From contig CM051456.1 in assembly GCA_028274465.1 (NCBI GenBank), forward strand, positions 111,157,397 through 111,221,396: a stretch of DNA of 64,000 bases, given 5' to 3'. Source of the stretch: Plantago ovata. Taxonomy: Eukaryota > Streptophyta > Magnoliopsida > Lamiales > Plantaginaceae. The translations under genes were made by a program, and so were the position numbers. This document shows, piece after piece, positions 42,951 through 55,227 of this stretch; position 1 is the stretch's first letter; every line of letters begins with the position of its first letter. Under the pieces are notes generated by a model, which saw nothing but the letters and a program-made list of their open reading frames with translations, ran no database searches and was not told where the DNA came from.

Positions 42951-45654
42951 ATGGACTGGTGGCAAAAGATGGTCTTTCCGGTTAGGAGAGCTTGGTTTGC
43001 TGTCTCCGCCCGTCTCAAGGCTCCTAAAAATGGTTAGCTTTCATTACTCTGTTTTTTATTTTTTTATTTATCTTTTTTCTTAACTATTTTTCTCTTTGAG
43101 TAATTACTTTATTTCATGCTTTGTCATGAGTATTATCATATTAATAGTACGAGAACTAAATTATTTGTTTTTGGGAAAATACTCTGAAAATGGTTCACTT
43201 TGCATTATCCCACATTACTTTCATGCCCAATTTCATCACTTAACTAATCTTGATGAATGAAATCTGGCTGGAACAGCGTTCCCTTCTCCTTCTGTTTGAG
43301 CGGTAGTGCTCGACTGAATTTAGACGTAAAAGGAGAATGGGGATAGAAATTTTTAAAAAAAATTCTGGCTGGGTTAAATTGCGAGGAGCACCTTGTGATT
43401 CTGTTAATAGCTAATTTACCGTCTTGTGAATCAAAACTAAGGCAGAAAAGAATCCCGCTGGAAAGAATTTGGGTGTTTTTTCCAACAATACAAAACTAAG
43501 GGGGCTGTTTTTTCATTTTGAAAGAATAAAAGAGTGACTTAATGCAGAATGTACAGAGTTTAGGGGGTTTCCTGCAATTAAAGAAGTTGCACTTTGATGT
43601 AGAGATAATGACTTCCTATCGGTTTGGATTTGGACTGACATGGTATAAATTTCTTGATATATATGTTCGATCCTAGCCACTTATTTATTTATTTACGTTT
43701 TTATTCTTTTTTCTCATTCATATTTTAATGTTTTCTTCCACATTGTTTTCATGATTATAAGTTATACTACTCCCTCCATCTATGAATAATGTTCCTATTT
43801 TGAATTTGACCGGTCAATCGTGTTTGAATTTGACTATAAATTACTTTTAACTATAATGATAAAATTTTAACCGAATTATATCATGAAAATATAGACCTTA
43901 ATTTTTTATAATATCATTTTGTTATATATTGTACCATTATAGTTTAAGAGTAATGTGTAATCAAAGTCGAACATGGTTGACCAGTCAAAGTCAAATTGGG
44001 AACATTACTCATAGAGGGAGTACCATTTAAACACATAATATAATTATCCATTAGAAATCAATCGTATAAAAATAAAAGGTAAACAATTTATTCGGACGTT
44101 GGGATTAATTATTATAGTACTGACTCCGTCCCAATGAATAGTCTATGTTTGATTTTTACACGGTTGTCAATGAATGTGTTATTATGTGTTTGTGTTTGAG
44201 TGGTGGTACCATGATAAAATAGTAAGGAAAAATGAAACGGATTATAAAAAAGACGTAATTAAATAAGTTGGGAGGAATGAGTATATAGTATTATATTCTA
44301 CCTAATTTTTCATTTTGTAATTTACTAGAGAATAATGTGCTTTGAATATCCACAAGCAAACAATCTGATCAACAACTGTACCCATTTTCAGAATTGTATT
44401 GTCACTGTCACTGTTTACTGTTTAAGAGATAAATTTTGCTTAGATTTGTGTTACTATCAATTAATTACATACACTTAAGCTAATGCAACTTCCTTGGATA
44501 CCCTAATTGTGATTGTTACTTTCAAAGAATACAATAAGATCTTTACCGAAAACGATTGGCGGCTAAACCAGTTTTCCTTTATTTTTTGGAAAAAAAATGA
44601 AGGTGTCGGTAAAAAATGAATGCCTTCACAAACTTTTACAGGTTTATTAGTACAGTATTTCCTTAATTGTGCTTAACCGACGTAATCGTGTTTTCTTCTC
44701 ATCCACTACTTGTAATGTTGGCAATCTTAAGCCTTGAAATTAAAGAGATGATATTTAAGGGTCACTAATGGTGCATTTGGGGTAAAGCTTGATCTATTTT
44801 CATAATGTTGTTATGCTAAAAATATCAAATTGTTCCGCATATGGCTGCTTAATTACATCCACTAAGTACTAACCACCACTAATTAAAGTATGGATTTATT
44901 GTGTCCAATTTGTTAATTACTCAAACTACTTGCTGCTACCAAAAGTGATGTCCCACTGTTTGGTGCACTCTTTTAGCCTTTTAGGACTCCACCTTTTCCT
45001 TTTGTTGCAAACTGGCCTGCTATCTTGTATGGTCGCTTCATACCGGTATAGACAACGATGTTTATTCATCGCGTGTTATCGTATAATTAAGCACTTGATG
45101 TTATCTTAAGTGTATAGTAATCACACAAGAAGAATCTAATTCCTTTTAGTCAGCTCTGGGAGTATATTTTATGATAAAAGTTTTTGGAATTGGTTCCATA
45201 ACCATTTCAACTGTGTTTTGGTAGCATAAATTCTGTCCACTGCGCGAGATCTCCCTGTGTTTCTTGATTGAACAGAATCGTCATATGGGCTCTGTTCGTA
45301 GGGGGGGGGGGGGATTTGGTGCATGTTACATAGATATAAGTGTATAACACTGGCTGCTGCCTTGTGCTATCAATCATTGATGATTTTATCTGTATGTCGA
45401 GTGAACTAATGATTTTGGGCTCAACACTTTTTATTCATTTAGGTGGAGGGCTTCTGAAGCTTCATGATGACATCCAAACCTGTGGATATGAGGATGTCCA
45501 AATCATGTGGGAAATGCTGAGGCAAACAGAAACAGAGATAATGACTAAAAACTCCAGGCGAAAGCTCAGATGGTCCTGGAAGAATTTGGCATGTACTAAC
45601 CCAGACTCAGCAGCAGCAGCAGCTTCACGCTTTGCCAAGAACAACACAGAGTGA
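42951..45654 (+). CDS. small conserved plant protein of unknown function, 97 aa
   Basis: Exons 42951-43032 and 45443-45654, joined within a glycine codon by a 2410-bp GT-AG intron. The product begins MDWWQKMVFPVRRAWFAVSA, followed by KLHDDIQTCGYEDVQIMWEM and a basic tail (KNSRRKLRWSWKN), and ends KNNTE. I recognise the pattern as a small protein shared by many plants but know of no assigned function. It has no signal peptide or zinc motif; the N-terminal tryptophan-rich helix is amphipathic and basic. The intron carries two Stowaway-like MITEs. The start is supported by being the first ATG with intact splice phase. Confidence 0.75.
43770..44020. mobile_element. Stowaway-like MITE 3 (in intron)
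   Basis: 251 bp flanked by TA. Terminal repeats CTCCCTCCATCTATGAATAA on the left, CTCCCTCTATGAGTAATGTT read from the right, followed by matching TTTGACTTTGAC-type sequence. Well preserved, hence fairly young. Confidence 0.9.
44120..44281. mobile_element. Stowaway-like MITE 4 (in intron)
   Basis: 162 bp flanked by TA. Left end CTGACTCCGTCCCAATGAAT, right end read backwards CTCATTCCTCCCAACTTATT. Confidence 0.65.
45301..45313. repeat. G13 homopolymer
   Basis: Thirteen consecutive G in the intron of the small-protein gene. Its length may be unreliable in the assembly. Confidence 0.8.
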
Positions 45655-48618
45655 GAACTACTCGAACCACTTGAGCCGTGATGACTTTTTCCTGATAGTT
45701 AATGATGAGCCGCGATCAGATGTGTATGGTACACAATTCTGAAAGCGTGCGTAGTATATCACCAAAAATGAAAATCTATCCTGCTTGCCTTTTAGCGTCC
45801 TGTAATGTAATGTAATGCGTTTTCTCACTTCCAGCTTGTATGTATAGACTTCAGGACAATGAAGTCAGTTGTAAATATGCATCACAGGCACTGATGCTGC
45901 AGAAGCAAGGTTTACAGTGAAAGCAAACTCTCAAACTGCTTTACTAATATCACAAGTATACCTGTTCATTATAAAGCATGATCTTGTCAATGCGTGTATT
46001 CGTACTTGGGTGACAACTTTTAAGTATCGAGTCAATACTCGGGTGACGAATTTACCTGACTGTAACCTCGTTATGTCCAAATCATGGGAAATGCTGAGGC
46101 ACTGGAACTCCAAGTCACTAGTTCCAGTGCAAGCAACTGGGAGTTCGATCAGCTGGTGGTTACTTGTAGACTTGCAGCAGTCAAGTTCTAAGTTGATAAA
46201 CTTAACTTTCTGTTCACATATATGAGCAAGAATACAATCAAACACATGAATTTTACATGCAAAGTAATCCAGATGCAGCAGATCAGCAAGTAAGCAAGTA
46301 TGTAGTAAAACGGAGTCACATTGCTAAAGCCAGAGCACTGACAGCAAACTCACTAACTAGGTAAACCAAAAGAGTAATGAAGCATGGATCAAGTTTCTTC
46401 AGCAAATTCAATTATTTCAGCAACAACATTACCCCAGACCCCAGTAATCGTTCTGCAGACACGGTCAGAACAATGTGATTTTCTCATTTCTAAGTTCAAC
46501 ATAAACATAACATTTCATCAACAGAGGAAAAAAGAAAAGGCTTTCCAATGAAACCAGTGGTACGTAAACCATGGTAAATCAGTTACCATATGCACAACTG
46601 AACAGATCCAGAAGTATGGATTCTGCAAGAAGAAACTCAAAGAAAGAACAGTAAAATAAAACTTGCATGGAGTAAGAATATTACCGTAACCTATCATTAT
46701 GACCTTCTGTTACTATATCCATTAGTACTTCTTTAAAGCACCAGAAAGCTAACAGAACATATTGACAAATAAAGATCCCTTTTTCCTGCCCCCTACCAAC
46801 ACAAAAGCTTTGAAGATATAGAAATCAATTTTTATAAAGAAAAAGAAAAAGAACCATTCAGCAATCATTAAAACCGGTAATATGTTAGATCTTGAAACTC
46901 GAGCACCAGAGTTGCCTAAAATACTGTATCACTCAACAATACCTAATATAAAAAATAATAAACAGACATCATCCAGAATAACCCAGCACTTTTACCTCGG
47001 CAATATAAACATAGTCCCTCACTATATTAATCAAAGCGACCATCTAGCATGAAAGCATCAACAGTCTCTCATATTTGAAGATACCTGAGGCCTCTGGTGG
47101 GGGAAATGCATGGATGCAACACTATTATAAGAAACTTGGACCGTTTCCATGTGTTGTTTTTGTTGCATATAATATCTTCGTTCTCTTAAGCACCAAAACC
47201 TCATTTCTTCCAAAATTTAGAAAGTTTGAAGGCAGAAAACAACTTCTGAATGCGGACAAAAAGAGATTTTGGTGCAGATTTCGAGAAATATATGGAATTC
47301 CACAATAAACCAAACGATATCGGAAAATTCCTGAGATATAACACAGAAAATCACAACAGATTCCAAACAAACCAAAGACATCAGATATGTTAAGTGTTCT
47401 GCATCTGCAGTCTGCACAAACTTCTGAGAGAGGAGATGTGAGACAACCTGCATCATGATATGCCATGAACTGTTTCCCGTATAATAAATGAATTATGTTA
47501 CTGAACTATTCCCAGATAAAAAGGAAAGCAACAATTTGTGCAAACTAACTCCAGATGACACCTGATATTTTCTATGAACAAATGTTTGTGAAACAAATGA
47601 CATGTCACCAGTCAAATACGGCTAGCGGTCTTGATAAGAATTTTGGTCCATATAGAAATATGAATACATAAAGTGAGTTTTGAATTTGTTTTGCAATTAT
47701 GACACAGTGACTGTGCTATATGATTGATTGTAATGACAGCTATGTGTTTAACCAAGTGCATACAAAACTAGGTATCCATGAAATTAACAAGGCACTAATC
47801 ACTCATTACTCATCAGAGACAATTTGGCTCTGGAAAAACATCACCAGCAACTGAAATACAAAATGCAACAATGTGAGAACACCACACACACACAAGCACA
47901 AGCACAGCTGCATTTGCTTGATAGATTAAAAAACAAAGCTACATACCTGTTCCAGGAGAAAGTCGGGAATCCAATATAGCTGCAAAAATCTAGAGGCACA
48001 CACTCAACCCGGTGTTAGTATTTTTTACTATTCAAAAAATTAATAATAAATAAAATAAAATCAAGTAAATAATAATAAGAGAGAAGTTAAAATAAAAAAA
48101 TAAAAATGAAAAAGCAACTGAAGCGTGTTGTTAATATTAAGATTCCAATCAATCTTGCTGGTGAAGGTACATACACATGACTATTGCATCATGATATCCA
48201 ACCTTTTCCATTAAATTACTAACTGAACAAATTATTCCTAACAAAACTGTTCTACAATTCCTCATTAACTGTAAATTACAGGAGAAAGGGGATAAAAAAA
48301 GAAAGTAAGTGGGGATAATGCTAATCATACAACATTGAGCCAAATCATGGCATTCTTCTCATCTCGCTGGTGGTTCATTGTGGATTCTCCCGACTGAATC
48401 CCCATAGCAGGACAGAGCGAAGAATCCTGCTCTAGTCCCTTGATATCTCCGAACAGGTACTGTTACTTCAGGTTCAAAGGCATCATAATGTCTCAAAAGG
48501 CCACCAAATAAGAATAACCAAGATCACTTCAGGCCCAAAACATATAAATCACTATACATGCCTTTTGACCCAGAAGAAATCATTCACTGAACTGCAAACA
48601 ACAAGCCACTGCTCCGTG
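45655..48618. other. 3-kb spacer, no coding sequence supported
   Basis: The first ~250 bases are the 3' UTR of the small-protein gene. 46074-46101 repeats 28 of 30 bases of its exon 2. The far right is presumably the 3' UTR of the ADA1 gene. The middle has moderate complexity like introns or UTRs, but no open frame with family similarity. Confidence 0.4.
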
Positions 48619-49845
48619 TTATTCTTCAAATGCACGTGTACATATTTTTTCGAGCAAAACTGGCCAGTCTTCGCCAAGTTGCAGTGGATTGAGCTCCATG
48701 GCGATTCTAAAGTCCTGTAATGAGATGGGATACTCGATTCTCTGTTGCGTATCCAGAATCTTGCCACTATTCTGATTTTGATTCTGATAACCTGGCCTAA
48801 TACCTCTAACAAACTTCATATGCTTCTCAGTATTATTTTTACTTGACCTGACCCCTACAAGATCAACGCAAGATCCAATCAAACCTTTCAAATATGAATC
48901 TAAACCATGATTAAGTACATTGGCACAGTCCATCGACACCCCTTCAAGATTTTGTGCTAAAGCAATCTGCTCCATCCTGTCCCTTAACATATGGCTGTCC
49001 AACAGAAAACCATAATCAGATGTCCGGATACATGTACTGCTACTTTCCGAAGGCAAGGATCTCCGGGCCCCACCAATGCTGATTGGACAAAAGGGAACTC
49101 CAAGTGGAGCTTGGAGTGGAACCCTGGCCGATGCTTCTCTATCGTGACTTCTAGAGACCGACTCGGTCTTATCACTTCTACATATGGGGGCTGAATCATC
49201 TGATGATCGCCTTAGGCCTGATGTTTTAGTGGGATCTGGAGCCGATACCCCAAGAGCACTCTCTGCTCGCTGAGCAAGTCCATGATGATGATGATGTAAA
49301 TCCCCATTTTCCAATACGACGTTAACATCACCAGATTGGGTGATTGCTGGTAGCTGTGGAGTAACAGAAGTCATTCCGTTAGGTCCAAGAACACTACGGG
49401 CATCACCAGCTCTCCTATCACGAAAAACAGTCCTGGCCTTTCGAGGTGAGATGGGTAGCATGTCGCCTCCATTGGATAAACCTTGGGAACTGGAAGCCTG
49501 ACTCACACCCGTGTGGGACCCATTTTGCAGGTAAGTATTAGCTGAAATCTCCTTGCCACTAACTTGCTTACCATGCTTCAGAATGTCATTCTTTTGAGGC
49601 GGTGGTGATTTTGCAGAACAAGCATTTTTCAGAATGGACCGTATCAACTGATTGTGAAGAGGGATATTCTCACGTCCAAGAACTCGGAAACAAAGCTTAT
49701 CAAACTCAATCTTGCTCATTTTCACACTCAAAAATCTATTCAAGTAGAAAAAATACTGCTTAGCCGCCTCAGGCCCAATTCTCTTCACTATTTGAGCTTT
49801 CAACTCGGCGAGATCGATCCGCGAATGCTGATTCGGTGGTTGCAT
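48619..49845 (-). CDS. ADA1: SAGA complex subunit ADA1/Tad1 (Hfi1-like) transcriptional adaptor
   Basis: 408 residues in one coding exon. ADA1 is a core structural subunit of the SAGA histone acetyltransferase co-activator, holding histone-fold partners in the nucleus. Evidence: the N-terminal LAELKAQIVKRIGPEAAKQY and FYLNRFLSVKMSKIEFDKLC, then VLGRENIPLHNQLIRSILKN, form the SAGA-Tad1 signature. Next is a long polar, serine-rich region with a pentahistidine (HHHHH, res ~180-184), and C-terminal LRDRMEQIALAQNLEGVSMD and NHGLDSYLKGLIGSCVDLV, the usual second conserved block. The start is set at the ATG 49845 (MQPPNQHSRIDL); the frame runs on upstream through hydrophobic leader text that is probably 5' UTR intron. 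A GTAAGC donor near 50504 and an AATAG acceptor near 49867 suggest a 5' UTR intron. Confidence 0.88.
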   Translation of the reverse strand: MQPPNQHSRIDLAELKAQIVKRIGPEAAKQYFFYLNRFLSVKMSKIEFDKLCFRVLGRENIPLHNQLIRSILKNACSAKSPPPQKNDILKHGKQVSGKEISANTYLQNGSHTGVSQASSSQGLSNGGDMLPISPRKARTVFRDRRAGDARSVLGPNGMTSVTPQLPAITQSGDVNVVLENGDLHHHHHGLAQRAESALGVSAPDPTKTSGLRRSSDDSAPICRSDKTESVSRSHDREASARVPLQAPLGVPFCPISIGGARRSLPSESSSTCIRTSDYGFLLDSHMLRDRMEQIALAQNLEGVSMDCANVLNHGLDSYLKGLIGSCVDLVGVRSSKNNTEKHMKFVRGIRPGYQNQNQNSGKILDTQQRIEYPISLQDFRIAMELNPLQLGEDWPVLLEKICTRAFEE

Positions 49846-50718
49846 CTCTCCGTAACCCACAACTACTATTCCATAAAACAAACAACACAAGAATCCCACG
49901 ATCACAACAACGATACACACCCCCTTACCAAATTAGGGTTTCCCTGCTCCAATTGGGGGAACCCCTTCTCCAAACTTTATCTACCCCCTTACACAAAACC
50001 CCACCATTCACAACCCAAAACACATCTCCAACTTCCCAATTTCACACCAAAACCATCCACCAGGCTGACTCCACACCCTAAGATCTCAAATTTTCAATCC
50101 AACCAACTCTCCCTCCAAAATCCCAAACTCCAACTCCGCCCCGATTTCGCCAACTTAACAACCCCAAATTCAAAAATTGCAAGTATAAAGCCTCCAAAAA
50201 TCACACAAATGATACCTCCCTGCAATTGCAAGTAAAAAACCACCCCCAAATTTATCACCCCAATCACAACAAGAACCCAAATGCCACTACCTCAAGCTCC
50301 AGCTACCAACTTCAACTCAAATCCTCACGCTCAAATTCAAATTTGTTGACAAACAAATACGAATCAATCGACACAAAGACCAAAACTACAACAGAAATTG
50401 AACTTCACCAAAACCAGGAAACGAATTGCCTGACCTTATTGAAGCTCCCGCAGTCAAGATTCAGGAGAGAGAGAAAAAAACAAAAACAATTGGAGCTTAC
50501 AGTTTCCCGTTCCTCTTCAGTTCGTGAATGAATCAATTAAGCTCCAGTTTCCATTGCTCCCTTATTATTATTGCTATACCTGCCACAATTCAGCTTCACA
50601 TTCTCTGCTCTGAAACACACTTGTTGCAATTGAATTGAATCAGAAAAATTGAAGACCCTTTTGTGTGTGTATTTGTTTCTCTCTCTGATCGCTCTTCGAC
50701 ACTCTTTTCTTCTTTCTT

Positions 50719-50749
<31 letters not shown>

Positions 50750-50780
50750 ATTTAGGAAAAAAGAAAAATGATTTGGCATA
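49846..50780 (-). other. 5' UTR, probable 5' UTR intron and promoter of ADA1
   Basis: On the minus strand the sequence begins with a GA-rich tract (GAGAGAGAGAGAGAGAAAGA at ~50720-50745) typical of a 5' UTR or core promoter. A plausible donor at ~50504 and an acceptor at ~49867 bound an intron. Open frames on the plus strand (49654-50531) are Pro/Thr/Asn-rich shadows of it without family similarity. Confidence 0.45.
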
Positions 50781-53169
50781 ATTTAATTACAAGGTACATG
50801 TTTTGAAGCACGAGGTACGACATAGTTGGCTGAGCATTCTGCTGCCTGGGTGCAAATTGGAGATTCATCATCCATCCCAAAGTATGATTCATTTTTATAC
50901 TCCTCTAAAAATGCGACTTTAGATAATATAAAGTGCACTTTATAAGTTTTTTTTTCTTCTATTTCTTGTCCTTTTATTATTATACATTTAATAAAATCAA
51001 GGAATTTCAAATATAAGTTTGGGAGGGAAGAGAATATAAAAAAAAAATTGCATGTATGTGAAAAAAATTCCAAGTATGGCTATAGTGGGGTTTCAAGGAT
51101 ATACTTGCATTTTTTACTTTCAGTTTGAGTTAAATGTTGTTATTTCATACTTTCAGTTCACGTGATAACATTTTAGAAATGTAATATTTATGTTGTTGTT
51201 ATAACTACTTTGAGGTTATCGTTGATAGGAAACACATTGTGAAATGAAGTTTGTTTTTTGGATATAAACTTTTATCTATCGTTGAAAAGAAAAATATGTT
51301 CGAGGAGACTTTTTAGGAGTATCTCTATTGCTCTATTGCTTTGTGTTGGATGAATTTCACTCTTTAGGTTATAATTACTATTCACTACCTTTAGAAGAGT
51401 AGTTAAAGTGTGTGTGTATATGTCATTTGTAGTGAGTTAGAATTATGTGTTTGTTTATTATACATAAGGGTACATCATTATTATTAAACGAAATAAGTAA
51501 TCATACTGATGTTAGAGCATGTTTCAGCCATTCAGGGATCTTCTTATCTTAGTAAAAGCATTTACTAGTTTAGTGAGCTCTGGTTCATCTGCTAATGTTG
51601 TTTTTATACCATAAATGGGTGGTTATTTGTAAATAATTACTTGAGATTCCTACTTTTGGGGAATCACTTTATTTCTCCCATTAACCAACAACACAAGTAC
51701 TACTACTCTCATTTTGATGACTTCCACAACAAAACAACCAACCTTTTCAAGTGTTCTTTTGTCATTTACTTTGGTCCCCGACCCTCTGTCTACAAATTTG
51801 CAACCATCCGATTCTAATTGGGGCGCAATTTTTTTTAAGTAGGTTGATATATCATAACTCTAAAGTTATTTATACTTTGTATTGGAACAAGTTTCTAATC
51901 GATAACACAGTATAAATAATAATATCAAAAATATGTCCAGTCTGTCCTAATACGTTCCAAGATAAATTGTAGCGGTTTTGGACAAAACATTATAAAGTTT
52001 GTATAGTCTAGTACTATGAAGGAACAAAGCTCATACAACGAAGAATACAACACAAAGACATTAAAGGTACACTTCGACAGTGTTACCACAAAGTATTAGG
52101 TTGGAGATATAAGAAGATTAAGAAGATTGATTTGACATCAAACAATTGGACCGACTTATAAGTTAAGGGTTCTATATAAATATCATAAATTCAAAAAAGG
52201 CAATAACAACACTGTTCCATCAATCCACAACTCTGCAAAATCATTATTCTAAGGTGTTCTTCTAATTACTCTCCTTACAAACACAATCATGTCTATACAA
52301 AGTTGGGATTATCAACCACCTTCGAGTAAAATCTCTATACCTCGATCCCAATTTGACCATAAGTCAAATCGGTCATATTGCACTAACATCCCCTTCACAA
52401 TCCTAGTTTGTTTTTGGGAAGTTTCAGTTTTAGCAAGGAAGATCAAATCTTAACAGATTCAAGCATGGCACAACAAGGTTGAATATCCACTCCGCAAGCC
52501 TATTTCATCTTCTCGAAGCTTGTCAATAGTTCAAGAAATCACACCTCATCAATAAAGTTGCTCTATATATGCATAATTGAGGCAAAGTGAGTTGAACCAT
52601 GCTTGAAACATGTTGGGTGTCACGTGTTGGTTTATAACACGCCATGAAACAGTCATATATAACAATATTAGCCCAAACGATCAAGTCTCAATTAGCGATC
52701 AAGGACATTATAAATAGTATCAAATCAAAACCGACCTTTAACACACTAGGAGTGTGAATGGTTGGTCCAGCTACGTACGAAAAGGCCGGCGTACATTTAT
52801 TGCAAATATTAAAGTGGGACGAGTGCAATAATTAGTCAAATTTAAAGGTTTAAAATACGGATAAAAAATATTAATTTTTGGTATTTCAAAATGGTACACC
52901 ATCAATTTTGATATTCTACAATGTATGTGTCCAATTTGAGTACCTAACAATAACACCATATCCACTTTGAGTACTTCGATAGCATTATGAAATATTATAA
53001 GAATATACTTAATTTTATATTTTAATTTATATTTTTTATAGTGATATAATTTAAGAGTAATTCACGTTTAAAAGTTTTTAAAAAAAATCAACATAGCAAG
53101 CTTAGAATGGAACAATAGTTATTAAAGTAAAACACATCTTTTTTATAGAGAGCATTAATATAAAAATTA
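50781..53169. other. 2.4-kb spacer
   Basis: No gene seen. 52000-52700 has a composition and text different from its flanks and may be a worn repeat, but I cannot assign it. Confidence 0.35.
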
Positions 53170-53290
53170 CTCCCTCCGCTCTCTCAGAATCTTCTGGTTT
53201 GATTTTTCTCGATCAACAACTTTTTGACTCCCGATTACTTTTAACCTATAATGATAAAATATTTAATAAAATTATATTATAAAAACAAGA
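53170..53290. mobile_element. half of a Stowaway-like MITE
   Basis: Starts after TA with CTCCCTCCGCTCTCTCAGAA and runs into the AT-rich centre (TATAATGATAAAATATTTAA) as in MITE 1, but the right half is missing. Confidence 0.6.
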
Positions 53291-53432
53291 AAAATCCACG
53301 AACCCTAGATGTACCGTTTGTTAACTTTTAAAGACTGCTACTGCTAGTCCTTCATTTAAAAAAAAAAAAAAATTGCAAAACGGAGCTCGGGTGGGGTTGA
53401 AAGATGATGTTAATTCTCCGTTAATATAATAG

Positions 53433-54034
53433 TGTTAGAATATCCCACATCACTTGTGATAGCTATAATTAGCACATATATAAGTTGGATAACCTTATCA
53501 CCTTAACAAGGCCTTTTAAGGTGTTATTGACCCAACTTCAATATGGTATCAGAGCCAGGTTGATGATGGGTGCCCCAGCCGATGCTAATTCCGACTTGCC
53601 CAATGATGGCATTTATGATTCCACGTGTAGAGCCGACTAACCGCGGCCTACTCGTGAGGGGGCGTGTTAGAATATCCCACATCACTTGTGATAGCTATAA
53701 TTAGCACATATATAAGTTGATGATGGGTGCCCCAGCCGATGCTAATTCCGACTTGCCCAATGATGGCATTTATGATTCCACGTGTAGAGCCGACTAACCG
53801 CGGCCTACTCGTGAGGGGGCGTGTTAGAATATCCCACATCACTTGTGATAGCTATAATTAGCACAGATATAAGTTGGATAACCTTATCACCTTAAAAGTC
53901 ACAGATATAAGTTGGATAACCTTATCACCTTAAAAGGACTTTTAAGGTGATAATGTCCTTTTAAGGTGATAAGGTTATCCAACTTATATATGTGCTAATT
54001 ATAACTATCACAAGTGATGTGGGATATTCTAACA
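53433..54034. mobile_element. TRIM (LTR-type) complex with direct and inverted LTRs
   Basis: LTR kin without coding capacity. Order on the plus strand: LTR (53433-53540, TGTTAGAATATCCC ... ACTTCA), primer site TGGTATCAGAGCC (53544-53556), ~105-bp internal region, polypurine GTGAGGGGGCG, a shortened LTR (53665-~53718), a second internal region with its polypurine tract, a third LTR (from 53822), and finally an LTR in inverse orientation ending CTAACA at 54034. The whole complex lies within one perfect 5-bp target duplication AATAG (53428-53432 and 54035-54039). The LTR copies are very similar, so it is young for a fossil. Confidence 0.8.
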
Positions 54035-54039
54035 AATAG

Positions 54040-55227
54040 AACTCCTTTTTTCTCGAACCGGTAAAGCAGGATCAGTTCCCATTTAGCCGTGGTAATTTGA
54101 ATCCCGACTTATTATATTTGTTAGAGGTGAATTAGCTTACCAAACAAGTGAGCTAAACTTTCCTTGTAATTCAATCGGTAAACCTCTTCATGTTGTTGAG
54201 CTTCCAAGAGCCTAAAGCTCCGATATGAGCTTTGAGAATCAATTTGAAAAAAGAGCTGTTTGCAATTGCATAAATTGAAGTCGCAAAATTGAAATTGTTA
54301 GCTGAAAGCATCAGACCACGAGACATTGCTTCAATGGAAGTGCTTTCCAGTTTCCATAAGCTGTTACAACTTACAAGGTACCTCTTCTAATAAGCAGTAC
54401 TTATCGCGTTTTCCCGCTTCTGCTTCTTGATTTCTGGTCTTTGTGCCTTGTGACTGAGTATTACATAGGCTTTGTTAAGTTAATATCAATTCAGTTCAGA
54501 TTTGATGGGCTATTTTTTATATTGAATTTGTCCAATTTTATTCAGACGAAGAGATGATAGCCTTAAGTTAGTAGTATCTGTGAAGTCGGCTATTATTCCT
54601 GTTCAATGTCAACCTATAACCTTTCTTCACTTGACTTGAGAATCTTTTTTCGCGTTTTCAGCTTTTGTGCTTGTTTGAATACTAGCTAGTATGTAGTATT
54701 ATCATATGTTTTCCAGAAACTTGATTGAAAAAAAATGAACAAAAAATCTTGGTTCTGAGGATAAACTCATTTATGTAGTTGTGATGTTATTTATATGTGT
54801 ATGTTGGTTAGTAATTTTTGCAATAGACTACTTACTCTACCTGTGCCCATACAAGCAGGGAAGAAAATATGCAATTCTGAGACTGTTTAGTTTATTTGAG
54901 TTCAATGTATAGTAGCTAGAAACATTTGGCACTCTCATCCGCTTTATCTTGTTCCAAACTCTCAGTATGCATATATACTTGGATAAAATTACTATAGCCA
55001 CTCACAAATTTATAGTAACATAATACAAAATATTATTTCCATTCCATTCAATCAATGATTGGATATGTACATGGACAACTTAATCAATATTACAACATTA
55101 TTCAAATCTCGAATTCTATACTCTTGCAAAAAGAGCTATAACCAACACCTACTCACCTTAACACAAATTATTTTAGGCAACTCAAAATTGCATTCTGGTT
55201 TCAAGTTTGTTGTGTAAACCAGTCTAT
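54040..55227. other. spacer, one exon-like fragment
   Basis: 54274-54377 reads as an open stretch ending in a splice-donor-like AG|GTAC (see findings). The rest has no gene. 55000-55227 is the 3' UTR of the FLA gene. Confidence 0.35.

Noticed and set aside
47075-47466. Overlapping 77- and 113-codon frames on both strands
   Set aside because: Low-complexity text, no family pattern, no consistent codon bias or splice signals.
49846-49920. 25-residue hydrophobic N-terminal extension of ADA1
   Set aside because: It would put a membrane-like segment on a nuclear SAGA subunit. The family starts near MQPPNQHSRIDL, and an intron acceptor fits just upstream.
52000-52700. A degenerate retroelement
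   Set aside because: Composition shift only; no motif could be assigned.
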